Shown: positions 1-10,952 of the stretch, piece after piece
Numbering within the stretch: the stretch's first letter is position 1
How the letters are laid out: every line of letters begins with the position of its first letter
Assembly (NCBI GenBank): GCA_021234155.1
Contig: JAJEKV010000039.1
Span: 4,136,745 to 4,200,744 of the forward strand
DNA length: 64,000 nucleotides
Reading direction: 5' to 3'
Source: Isoetes taiwanensis
Taxonomy: Eukaryota > Streptophyta > Lycopodiopsida > Isoetales > Isoetaceae
Notes under the pieces: generated by a model
What the model saw: only the letters and a program-made list of their open reading frames with translations
What the model was told of the DNA's origin: nothing
Database searches by the model: none
Made by a program: the position numbers and the translations under genes

Positions 1-780
1 TCCCTCCATAATAATCATCTACACAACTTGAAAAATCAAGTGTCTTTGCGGGAGGATCTACTGTTCTTGCCAAGCATCTGCATCACGAGGTGAAATTGAA
101 ATACATATGAAAATACCATAACCACATATCACATACCTTTCTCGGCTTCTTTATACTACCCATGTCACTGCAAGAATGAAAGCATTACCAATAATAACTA
201 GATGACTGAAAGAAATGTACAATCGGAAAAGCAATGTACAATCCAATTCCAAATGTATTCCATGTATCTGTATTGCAGAACTATGTACAGTTTTATGTAC
301 CCACATCCAAATGTAGAAAGCTTCCTAGAAAAAAGAATTCATAAATGCATTCCATGTAGCTGTACTAGATATATGTATTTGGAGCCAACTGTAGAAAAGC
401 TTACTGGAAAATTGTAATTGCATTAAAATGTATCATAGAGTACAGCATGTATCAAAATGTCCCCCAGTAGAAGACCACATGTTATACAAATGTACACACA
501 GGCAGTTACCTACTTATCCTATTTTCTTAGTACATAAAAGTAACTCCTCAATATTATCTGGCAACACTGTACATCATGCACATTAATAATATGCATGTAC
601 TAACATGATGTTTACACCAGCCTAGAAAAGCAAAACGATCCAACCCTACAAATCTTCACTTCAACCTACATTTTAAAACCCAAATGTAATTAATATACTA
701 CAGAACAATTAATGCACAACCAATGCACAACTTCTAACTAATATCCATCTACCAATCTTACACCGAACTAATAAAGAAAG
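1..780. other. AT-rich non-coding flank
   Basis: I see no gene here. The stretch is AT-rich and contains a diverged direct repeat (about 250-310 and 350-410, built on ccatgta..ctgta and ccaa.tgtagaaa). It lies downstream of the minus-strand coiled-coil gene and may include its 3' flank. Confidence 0.4.
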
Positions 781-885
781 ACATGAAAGAAATCGATTAT
801 GCATGCTTACCTTTTCCAATCAGCCCCAATGCGAGGTAGATTCACATCCCATGTGCGGCTGGTACCATGCAGATTGTTCCTTGTG

Positions 886-2023
886 CTAGCAAGATAGGAG
901 ATACATAATAGGCGTAAGGATGTGCGCAAGATGCCAATACCACCGGGAGGAACCAAAACACTTTGCTTTCGCATAATTTGTGCAGGACTGAAAATCAGCA
1001 TTTGGCTGCTCTGCAACTGAAACCAAAGAAAGAGGAGGAGGCTGCAAGCTAAGGACCGAGGAGTGATCTAAGAACTCCCTCAACTCCAAAATCTTTGTGT
1101 CCCCCTCCTCAATTGCTCTCTTTTTTGAAGACCTTAAATTGAGTTCAGAATCTAGCTGCCTCAACTCAGATGCTTTTGCTTCCACTTCCTTGCTAAGCTC
1201 AGCTAGATCCCGCCCCCGCTTGCTCTTCTGCGCAATTGCATCCTCCACCTTCCATTTTATGTGCTCAAACTTCATAGCACTACCGTCACTTCCATCCATC
1301 TGCTGTTGAAATGCCTCCAACTCTGACATCAGATTCAAGTAATTAGTCTCGGCCTCATGGACTAGCTTAGAATATACTGCCCTTTCCCCTTCCCTATGCT
1401 TCAAAGTCTCGTATAGCTGCAGTCTCGTCTCCTGTAAATTCTGCATCTCCTTACATATGCTTTCCTTCAAAGAGGATCTGCTCTCAAGAAATACATTCAA
1501 ACTGTCCAGATCCTCTTTTTTGTAGAAAGTATCATAGGACTTGTGGCCCTTGGCATTGCTGGACTTGACTGTTACAACTTCAGTCAAAACCTCGGATTCT
1601 TTGACCTTGCTTTTAGCTGTGGCTGTTTTTTTAACATCATCCCAATCAACTGATTCACCTTTTAAGTGTAAGGCAAATGCTCTAGCAAAATACAGGGGAA
1701 CATAGTGATTCTGTACATCTTTCCTACCGAATGCAAACTCATACCACTTAAAAATTCTGCGCCTGGTCTTCCAACTTCACCAGCTCATCCTTGTACCCGT
1801 ACCTGGTAGGTTCCTTAGATCCCCAAACTTCTGTCACTAAAGAGTTGTACTCTGCAAATTTTTCCTTGAATTTCATATTCGCGGATCCCTTGCGAGAAAA
1901 AATCTTTGTGTCCTCTTTCTTTGCGGCCGGGACTTCGGACTTCAAATGTGTCCCCTGCTTTGGAAGCCACGGGAGATTTTTGGACTGATGAAGGGCAGCA
2001 CTCTTCTTTGGTGTCTTTGCCAT
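886..2023 (-). CDS. coiled-coil protein of unknown function, with one frame break
   Basis: Two minus-strand reading frames join here. The first (1748-2023) opens with MAKTPKKSAALHQSK, a basic, lysine-rich N-terminus that could be nuclear. The second (886 to about 1750) contains KWYEFAFGRKDVQNHYVPL and then a long Glu/Lys/Leu-rich stretch, about residues 110-260 of the joined protein, that reads as a coiled coil. The first frame stops just after QAQNF, while the second is already open across that point. So there is either a one-base frameshift near 1750-1765 or a short unrecognised intron. The sequence before the start looks like an intron end (ttgcag), so a 5' UTR intron is possible. I do not recognise the family. 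It could be a host gene or an accessory protein of a mobile element. Confidence 0.5.
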
Positions 2024-2436
2024 TGTCTATACCTGCAATGCAACAAGAAATATCTTTTAATTGTCCTAAAGGTGCAACAATCTGAGCTTGCACATGTAAA
2101 CAAAAACCTAAAGTAATAAATTAAAAGCAGAAAGAAAAAAACTAGAGAAGAAGACGATTGTACCTTTGATTTGTTGAGAATGGCCAAGCGACTTCGGAAG
2201 AGCGTGCTTTAGTCGCTTGCAAGAGATCGAGGTGCCGGATCGCAGGGTAAAAGCAGAGAGATCAAATGACAAAGAAACAAGAACGGGGAAGAAAGAATTG
2301 AAAGGAATTTTCGATATGCCTATTTTCGGTCGAAAAAAAAACCAAAATTCACGGTAATTATTATACATTTCTAAAAATGTATATGTATTAAAATGACCCA
2401 ATATTTTATCACCCTAACGTGCTTTTACCCTCAATG

Positions 2437-3180
2437 CTAGGATCTCGAATCGATGAGCAAGATAAAAAACAACCTAGACCGTGGGATCAAGTATATATAA
2501 TTCCCAAGGCTATGTGCACCGTAGAAAATATCCCCAAGCAACATGAGCCATAGGATCTCGAACTGACGATCGGGATAAAAAATAACCTGGACCGTAGGAC
2601 CGTCTATGTAGAATCTATATAGAGACTCCCAAGCCATCTGAGCTGTAGGATACGTCCCCAACCAACGTGAGCCGTAAGATCTCAGATCGACGATCAGGAT
2701 CAAGAACAATCCAGACCGTAGGAGCGTTTGTATATAAACTCCCAAGCCATCTGGGCCGCAGGATATGTCCCTGAGCCAGGTGGGCCATACCCGTAGGATC
2801 TCGAACAGACGGTCGGATAAGAGCGACAAATATAGGAACATATATATGTTAGAGATATATCATATCATTTCATTTCATTCACATATATATGTTCTTATGT
2901 TTTGCACTATCTGGACTGTCGTTTCAGATCCTACGGCCCACGTTGCTCAGGCACACATCCTGCGGCCCAGATGGCTTGGGAGTTTATATATACAGACGAT
3001 CTTACGGTCCGGATTGTTCTTGATCCTGATCGTGGATCCGAGATCTTATGGCTCACATTGTCCTGGAACGTATCCTATGGCCCAATGGCTTGAGACTTTA
3101 TATAGAGACGATCCTACGTCCAGGTTGTTCTTGATTCTGATTGTTGATATGAGATCCTACGACTCACGTTGCTTTCTAGT
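2437..3180. repeat. imperfect palindrome built of ~110-127 bp modules (foldback core)
   Basis: The left half (2437-2830) has about three modules of 111-127 bp containing cccaag(g/c)c, gagccgtaggatc and gatcaggatcaagaac. The right half (about 2920-3180) carries the same modules reverse-complemented, around an AT-rich centre near 2840-2890 (acatatatatgtt). The left half is almost identical to 5314-5775. The outer tRNA-like segment and the heptamer-like arms of the larger relative at 4082-7301 are missing, so this is a core-only copy. The open frames seen on both strands are by-products of the repeat. Confidence 0.75.
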
Positions 3181-4081
3181 ATTCTGCTATTACTTGAAGC
3201 TACTATTTTCGGGGAGAAGCTTCATTCGGATCATGGGCCAGAATTGATGGTTTGCAAAGGCTATTCTGGTGCTACTAGTGATTGGAATTGTCTCATAGAG
3301 TTTGGACTTTAAGTGCTATAACTTAGGGCCAGTTTTTTTTTTTTAGGTTAGTGGGGCAGGATGGTTACATAAGTAGCTAATTGTAGGAAATTGAGGAATT
3401 ATCTTCCATAGTACTTGGTTGTTGGGAAGAGGTTGCGACTATTGTTGGAGTACTTTTTAGAAAAGCAATCGCCCCCCATAGTACTAATGAGCCAGGAAGA
3501 GATTGAGAGACCTCCAATAGAGTACTGCAGTAGCTGGCTGTGTATCTTACTGTGCTCTGCGCTAATTGGGTGAATAAGGGCTTTGTACCAATTTTTATTA
3601 ATAACATCATCTTGACTTTGATTATTCCAGATATACATGTGCATATAAATTTATACTTTATATATTAAGCACAAAATGGAATATGGAGGAAATCTAAAGT
3701 GAAAAATATGTAGCAATTCAAAGTTTGCTTCTATTGGTATCAGAGCCCGAGTTAGAGGCTGCAATGGAAAAAGGCAAGCTGAAGTGATTAGGCACATCTA
3801 ATTGGATGAAGATTTCCCAGAACTAGACATCGATGGCCAAGTGATTGAAGCCATTAGATCTGCTTTAGAAGTGGAGGACCAATCCATGAATATGACCTAA
3901 AATGTTCAAGCAATAAATGGAGCTAAATCATCGTAGTCAAAGACCAATCCTCTTGAACCACAAGAGTCGACAGAACATCTTGGGTTTGAAAGATCAAGCC
4001 AAAAGAGTTCTGGATGGTTCTATTGGAAGAAGGGGTATTTTTTGGTTTGGCACAAGAAATCATGCAATTGAAGGAAGGATC
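3181..4081 (+). mobile_element. possible retroelement remnant with a primer-binding-like site
   Basis: No convincing gene. At 3735-3746 the sequence tggtatcagagc matches the initiator-Met tRNA primer-binding site used by many plant Copia elements. The ~500 bases before it could be an LTR remnant, but I found no second LTR and no gag/pol reading frame after it. The ATG near 3763 soon meets a stop. Confidence 0.3.
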
Positions 4082-5026
4082 CTTTACATTTTATAAAGTT
4101 TGTCTAGATTCTCTAAGATTCCATCTTTCAAAGATTTTATGGAGATTGCCTTAGATCCCTTTAGATTCCCTTAGATTCCCTCAGACTCCTTTATATTTTA
4201 TAAGATCCCTTACATTATGTGAAGATTACCTTAGGTTCTTTTCGATTTTATGAGATTCTCTAAGATTCCTCTAGGTTCTATAAGATTTCATGAAGATTCC
4301 TTTAGATCCCCTTAGACTCCCTTACATTTTATGAGATTGCCCTAGGTTCCTTTACATTATATGAGATTCAAATAGATTCTCTAAAGATTCCACTAGATAT
4401 GCTTAGCCTCATCAAGATTCCCTTAGACTCCCTTAGGTTTCATAAAGTTTCCCTTAGATTCCCCTAGATTTTAAGAGATTCCCTTAGATTTTTGAATGTT
4501 TTCTTATATTCTCTTATAGTTTATGAAATTTTCTTAGATTCTTTTAGATTCCCCTAGATTCTTTTATATTCTAGAATTTTCTAGAACATTCTAGGACTTT
4601 CAAAAACATCCTAGACCTTTCTGGAAGTATTTCCTCAAATTCCCTTACATTTTCCTGAATTCCCTTACATTCTAGTGCGTTCTAGAATCTTCTAGAACTT
4701 ACTAATATAATTTGGAACTTTCTGAAAGGATTCCCGTAGATTTGTTTTCATTCTAGAACTTTTTAGAACTCTCTACAACATTCTGAAATTTTCTAGAAGG
4801 ATTCCCTTAGACCCACCCATGATTCTCTCAAATTCTAAAACTTTTTAGAGCATTCTAGAACTATCCAGAAGATTTTGGAACCTTCTAGAGCTTTCTAGAG
4901 CCTTCCAAAACATTCTATAACTTTCTAGGATTAACTAAAACATTCTAGAACATTATAATCTATTTTATCTTAATTAGACCGTTACCCTTAATATACTTAA
5001 AATATCAATTATTTTAATAAATCAAT

Positions 5027-5085
5027 GCTTGGTCTAATGGTTAGAATAGGGAGCTTAGGGGGCAATGACCAGGGTTTAAATCCAC
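5027..5085 (+). other. tRNA-like segment with Pol III A/B box-like motifs (left arm)
   Basis: An A-box-like tggtctaatgg is followed about 30 bases later by a B-box-like gggtttaaatcc. The same segment recurs inverted at 6302-6360 (gagttcgaatccc, a near-perfect B box) and directly at 9573-9620 (gggttcaaacc). This is the layout of a tRNA gene or a SINE head. It lacks a clear acceptor stem, so I do not call it a functional tRNA. Confidence 0.5.
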
Positions 5086-6301
5086 TAAACAAAATAAAAC
5101 TTTTAAATGCCTCTCATAAAGGACCGAGCATTCAATGTGAGCCGTAGGATCTTGGACCTGATCAAGGGTCGAGATCGCGCCACGTGGCAAAAATCTAAAG
5201 CAACATGAGCCTTAGGATCTTGGATCGATGATCAGGATCAAGAACAATCTAGACCATAGGATCTATTACATGTAATTCCCAAAGCCATGTGCATCGTAAG
5301 ATATGTCTCAATTCTAGGATCTCGAATCGATGAGCAAGATAAAAAACAACCTAGACCGTGGGATCAAGTATATATAATTCCCAAGGCTATGTGCACCGTA
5401 GAATATATCCCCAAGCAACATGAGCCATAGGATCTCGAACTGACGATCAGGATAAAAAATAACCTGGACCGTAGGACCGTCTATGTAGAATCTATATAGA
5501 GACTCCCAAGCCATCTGAGCTGTAGGATACGTCCCCAACCAACGTGAGCCGTAAGATCTCAGATCGACGATCAGGATCAAGAACAATTCAGACCGTAGGA
5601 GCGTCTGTATATAAACTCCCAAGCCATCTGGGTCGCAGGATGTGTCCCTGAGCCAGGTGGGCCATACCCGTAGGATCTCGAACAGACGGTCGGATAAGAG
5701 CGACAAATATAGGAACATATATATGTTAGAGATATATCATATCATTTCATTTCATTTCATTCACACATATATATATGTTCTTATGAACATCGTTTTAGAT
5801 CCTACGGCCCACGTTGCTCAGGCACACATCCTGTGGCCCAGATGGCTTGGGAGTTTATATACAGACGATCTTACGGTCCGGATTGTTCTTGATCCTGATC
5901 GTGGATCCGAGATCTTATGGCTCACGTTGTCCTGGAACGTATCCTATGGCCCAATGGCTTGGGACTTTATATACAGACGATCCTACGTCCAGGCTTGATC
6001 CTGATCGTGGATCCGAGATCTTATGGCTCACGTTGTCCTAGAACGTATCCTATGGCCCAATGGCTTGGGACTTTATATAGAGACGATCCTACGTCCAGGT
6101 TGTTCTTGATTCTGATTGTTGATATGAGATCCTACGACTCATGTTGCTTTAGATGTACCCTATGTGGTTCTACGGTCCAGATTGATTCAAACAAATTGAT
6201 CCTAATCCTGGTTCAAGATCCTACAGCTCCGTAGCATCTCAGGCCTTAAGTATTTTCAATTGATTTTAGGGTGAGGCTTTGAAAAGTTCTTATGTTGTTT
6301 G

Positions 6302-6360
6302 GGGGATTCGAACTCTAGTCATTGCCTCCCAAACCCCCCATTTCAACCACTAGACCAGGC
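6302..6360 (-). other. tRNA-like segment with Pol III A/B box-like motifs (right arm)
   Basis: Read on the minus strand it has tggtctagtgg (A-box-like) and gagttcgaatccc (B-box-like). It mirrors the segment at 5027-5085 and is the best-preserved of the three copies. Confidence 0.5.
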
Positions 6361-7499
6361 ATTAATTCATTGAAAAAAAATAATGTTTCATATATAATTA
6401 GGACATAATTAAGACAGAATTGATGAAATGTTTTAAAAAAGTTGTAGAATGTTTTAGATAGTTTTACAATGTTCGAGAAACTTCCACAATGTTCTAGAAT
6501 GCTCTAAATAGTTCTGGAATGCTCCAGAATCTTCTAGGATGTTCTAGAAAGTTCTAGAATATTTTAGATTGTTCTAAAATGTTCCAGAATGATCTGGTGG
6601 GCGCGATTTGAGCCGTTGGATCTGGTGGCCATCCATTCGGGCACAAATATTCCATATGCATTCCTGCAAAAAAGACACCCATTTTCCAGTATATAAGTGG
6701 GCTATCCACATGAGGATAGGTATTTCGGTTCACGGCTAGAATGTTCTAGAATGCTCTAGAAAGTTCTAGAATATTGAATGTTCTAGAAAGTTCAGAAGTC
6801 TTCTGGATAGTTATAGAAAATTCAGAAAGCATTATAGAATGCTCCAGAAAGCTGTAGAATCTTCTAGAACTCTAGATTGTGCTAGAAATTTTTAGAATTT
6901 TCTAAAAAGTTCTAGAAAGTTCTAGAGTTCTAGAATCTTCTAGAAAGTTCTAAAATCTTCTAGAAAGTATAGAATCTTCTAGAAAGTTATAGAAGATTCT
7001 AAATAGTTTTACACTGTTCAAAAAGTTCTAATTTTATAAAATCTGAAGGAACCTAAGGGCATCTCATAAAATTTAAGGAAATCTAAGAGAATCTAGAGAA
7101 TCCTTATAAACCTAAGGGAATCTAGCGGCATCCTCATAAAACCTAAGGGAATTTAACCCAATAAAATCTAAAGGAATCTTGAAGAATCTAGAGTACTCTT
7201 CGTGGAATTTGAAATAACCTACATAGAATCGAACAGAATCTCATAAAATTTAAGGGAATCTACACAAAATCTTGGAGAATCTAAAGGAATATCATAAAAT
7301 ATCTATCTATATATAGTACTAAAAGCAAAATAAGATGATAGTTTGTGCGCGATCTTGGCCATTGATTATGTTGTGTTTCACAACTTTTATTTTGGGTCGT
7401 TTATAGTAGTTAGTTATTATTTTGTTCCGACCCTATTTCCCTTTTAGTATCGAAGCATTTCCAAATAGGTATCAATGCATTTCTCTGCGATTTCCACAG

Positions 7500-7686
7500 A
7501 TGCAGGGATTTGGATCCGGCCCTAGTGGAGTAAATGATTCTTTGGCCGTTTACAAGTCGGGAAAAACTTTGGGGATTGGGTCTTTTGGTAGAGTAAAAGT
7601 AGCAGAACATATTCGCATGGGTCACAAGGTTGCAATAAAAATATTGAATTGGAGCAGGATACGGCAGATGGATATGGAGGAGAAAG
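7500..7686 (+). pseudogene. SnRK1-type protein kinase, first coding exon only
   Basis: The reading frame from 7500 contains the start of a SNF1-related kinase domain: YKSGKTLGIGSFGRVKVAEH (the glycine-rich ATP loop), then HKVAIKILNWSRI with the catalytic lysine in VAIK, ending MEEK. The exon starts right after a likely splice acceptor (ccacag) and ends at G|GT, the phase expected for this family. The next exons of a SnRK1 gene (HRD and DFG motifs) are not found in the following 1.5 kb, so this is a fragment. It lies between two foldback structures, which suggests capture or local rearrangement. An exon of a gene with very long introns is the alternative. Confidence 0.7.
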
Positions 7687-8547
7687 GTTCGTGTCTTTTA
7701 CAGAATGAATTGAGTTTCTAATTAGGATTTATTTTCTTTGGCATAGAGTACATAAAGTCATGCATGGAGTTAGCAGTAGATTGCAAAGCTATCTGAAATC
7801 TTAGTGCATGAGCAAATCCCTCCACCAGCCATGATAATCCAGGGGATGCTATTTCACAACCTTAGGTTAAGCATATGATACAAGTTATGTGATTTGCTTT
7901 TATACAAGTTAGACAGCACTTTACCTCAACATATTAAATGACGATTGCTCAATGCACATTCGTAATTAAAGTTTATGATGTGAAACATGGAGCTACAAGC
8001 AAATCCTTTTCAAGGTATTATTCTTAGATTAATTCTTTTTTTTTTGTGCTATTATGTTTTTTTGAGCTGGAACATCTGTTCTGTTGGACTGTGCATTTAG
8101 AACTTTGTGCTTGCACGCTACTTTTTAAGTTATATGCATCTTCTCTTGTAAGTTAGAAAATTGTTGATGCATTTTGTTTGGTAATTGAGTTGTCATTCTG
8201 CACTTTGAGACTGCCTCCTTAAACCTGCATCTAATCATGGCATTGGCTTATTCAGTTGCGATCCAATTTAAAAGATGGCAGACGAAGATAGTCAACCACT
8301 TGTCTGGACAATGGATCTGGCATGGTTAAGATCAGCACCTCTTAGGCATGAATATTGTAAAGTGGTGTCTTATGCTTGAGATAGATCTGCAACTGTATTC
8401 TGTTTGCATGTTGTATATTACCATATAACATGCATCAGTGGTACCTATTCTATTTTGATCGTTAGATCCAGCAGTTGTTTTATCCGCTTTGCTTTCTTTC
8501 TAATTACGTGCAAACAAGTTGAGGTCTGTTATTTTGGTCTGTGACAA

Positions 8548-9075
8548 AATCCTACATCAGGATGCTGTTACTTGGGATTGCAATGATTGAAGGTTGCGCC
8601 CAGAATGAGGAATTTCATCTTGCTCTAAAGTATTTTGTAAAGATGCAAGATGAAGACGTGAAGCCAAACAAGATCGTATATTCTAGCATTTTGAAAGTGT
8701 GCGGAAATATAGGAGCTATAGGGCATGGCCGGATAATCCATCGCCAGATCTTGAAAGATGGTTATGACTCAGATGTGGTTGTAGGAAGCAGCCTTATTGA
8801 CATGTACGCAAAGTGAGGTAGTCCAGAGGAGTCCCACAAAGCTTTCAAAAAATTGGCAAATCAGATTGTGTTGTCTTGGGGAGCAATGATTGTAGGATAT
8901 GCCAGCATGTGAAAGGCCTTTTTGCCTTGGAATGCTTTTAGAACATACAAGAAAAAGGCATAATGGCAGACAAACTTACATTCTTTTGCGTTCTTGTTGC
9001 TTGCAGTCGAGCCAGTCTGATTGATGAAGGCCATTGGCTGTTTGTAAAAATCAGTGACACCGATTGTATATTTGA
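8548..9075 (+). pseudogene. PPR (PLS-type) repeat protein fragment
   Basis: The clearest part, 8541-8813, reads AMIEGCAQNEEFHLALKYF, then MQDEDVKPNKIVYSSILKVC, then GRIIHRQILKDGYDSDVVVG and SSLIDMYAK. This is the repeat pattern of plant organelle RNA-binding PPR proteins. The Cys codon expected after MYAK is TGA. In-frame homology continues past it (GSPEESHKAF...VLSWGAMIVGYA), and more similarity (ADKLTFFCVLVACSRASLID) follows in another frame. A one-base shift also seems to precede AMIEG. At least three lesions make this a pseudogene. The source gene cannot be named. Confidence 0.75.
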
Positions 9076-9164
9076 AATCTAGCTTCTAACAGATTTTGCC
9101 AGCCAGTACTAAATATGTTCTATGCGGTGCTTTCCAAGTCTTCCTGAAAAACCGTCTACTCAAG

Positions 9165-10016
9165 GTATGTATTTTATGAGATTTCCTTGATTCCTTTAGA
9201 TTTTATGAGATTCCTCTAGATTCTCCAAGATTTTGTAAAGATTCCCTTGGATTTTATAAGATTCTGTTCGATTCTATGTAGATTCTTTCAGATTCAATGA
9301 AGGTTACTTTAGATTCTTCAAGATTTCTTTATATTTTATTGGGTTAAATTCCTTTAGGTGTTATGAGGATGCCGCTAGATTCCCTTATGTTTTATAAGTA
9401 TTTCCTAGATTCTCTTGGATTCCCTTAAATTTTATGAGATGCCCTTAGATTCCTTTAGATTTTATGAAATTAAAATTTTTTGAACATTGTAGAACTATCT
9501 AGAACCTTCTCGTTCTAGAACTTTTTAAAAGATTCTAGAAGCTTCTAGCACAATCTAAAGTTCTATAAGATTGGCCTGTTCTAGTGGTTAGAATGGGGGG
9601 CAATGACCAGGGTTCAAACCTACAAACAACATACGAGCTTTTCAAAGCCTCGCCCTAAACTCAATTGAAAATACTAAGGCTCGAGCATGCTACATGAACC
9701 GTAACCAACGATTAGGATCAATCTGGACCGTAGAACCACGTAAGATATGTCTAAAAAAACGTGAGTCGTAGGATCTCGGATCGACCAGGATCAAGAACAA
9801 CCTGGACTGTAGGATCGTCTGTATATAAAGTTCCAAGCCATCTGGGTCATAGAATACGTTCCAGAGCCATAGGATCTCGGATCAATGATTAGGATAAAAA
9901 ACAATCTGGATCGTAGGATCGTCTGTACGTTAAAAAATTTATTCTATTCTATTCTATATAATCTCCCAAGCTATCTGGACTGCAGGATGTGTCCTTGAGC
10001 AATGTAGGCCATATGT
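9165..10016 (+). repeat. half copy of the foldback element (left arm only)
   Basis: This has the same block order as the left arm at 4082-5700: ttagattccctt-type repeats (9165-9480), ttctagaac repeats (to about 9560), the tRNA-like segment (9573-9620), then two or three gtaggatc modules (9690-10010), ending near the AT-rich centre (catatgtatatatatg). No right arm follows. Confidence 0.7.
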
Positions 10017-10950
10017 ATATATATGAAAAAATGAAATCACAATAAAAAATGAGCAAGGTCAAGGTCAATATTTTAATAAAGAGGTATAGACAATGAACCT
10101 ACGAGCTTAAAACCAAAACAATAGGTTCAATATAGAATGGTAAAGCGCAACACAATTTGGGACCTGGTACCCAGATGTCACAACAAAAAATGCTAGTAGA
10201 CATACGCATACTGTAGTTGCCATACTAAAGATGATAAAATCCAAGGACATAAGTTACATCATAGCTAGAGAAAAATAACGACGCAGACAATCGAAGCACC
10301 TCAGTATTATATAGGCCAATAGACATGGGAGAAGAAATGAATAGTGTATAGACTAATGCAAAGAAGTTTTGAAGCACCTTCGTATTGAAAGAACCAATAG
10401 AAATAGCTGGAAATTTTATAGTACATAGACTAATACGAAGAAATTTACGAGACTGATGCAGGGAGTCGATCTCAAATAGAGGTAAAGAGAGGAACAATTG
10501 GCTAGAAAACCAGGACTTTTGCCACTCAATTGGTTGTTTCACAGTTTTAATTCCAACAAAATTTTGGCCATTGAGGATTCTGCCAAACACTTCTTCTCAT
10601 AAACAGTAAGGTTGCTCAGGTCAGATTATGCCAAGCAAGTGATAAATAGAAATAGCATGTGTATTAACGTGGTATATCTCCATGGGTTTTACATGAATTT
10701 AGTCCTGCTATGCAATGTTCCCAATTAAAGAGCAGTTTTAGTGCAGGTATAGTGTAGATCAAGTGCATTAAACTAGGAGTATTTTTGAGAGTGATTACTG
10801 AAAGTATTTTTAGAATTGGCAAATTAATATATTGGACCTGATAGGAACATGGAAGGAAATTTACTTCAATTGTCGCATTTCTTATGGCAGCATGCAATGG
10901 AATCATTTTTTCAATAAAAGGTTTCTGTAATTGAAGGCTGCTTGTTAGGA
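10017..10950. other. non-coding, no recognised feature
   Basis: AT-rich sequence with a few short open frames that I read as chance. I see no motif. Confidence 0.3.
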
Positions 10951-10952
10951 CT

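Larger units (their letters stand above)
4082..7301. mobile_element. large foldback (inverted-repeat) element, arms ~1.6 kb
   Basis: The two halves mirror each other. The left arm runs inward: (1) 4082-4600, degenerate repeats of the type ttagattccctt; (2) 4560-4970, degenerate ttctagaac repeats; (3) 5027-5085, a tRNA-like segment; (4) about 5140-5700, ~110-127 bp gtaggatc modules. An AT-rich centre follows (about 5700-5790). The right arm has the same four blocks in reverse order and complement: modules 5793-6235, tRNA-like 6302-6360, ttctagaa repeats 6420-7020, and ctaagggaatct repeats 7020-7301. No transposase is encoded. Such structures are typical of foldback transposons. I could not fix a target-site duplication. 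Confidence 0.7.

Noticed and set aside
3735-4081. Copia element with gag after the primer-binding-like site
   Set aside because: The 12-base match is good, but the frame after it stops at once and no second LTR or pol was found; kept only as a weak remnant.
2437-6234. Mirror-image open frames with RSYGSR-like repeats
   Set aside because: The same peptides appear on both strands because the DNA is an inverted repeat; not genes.
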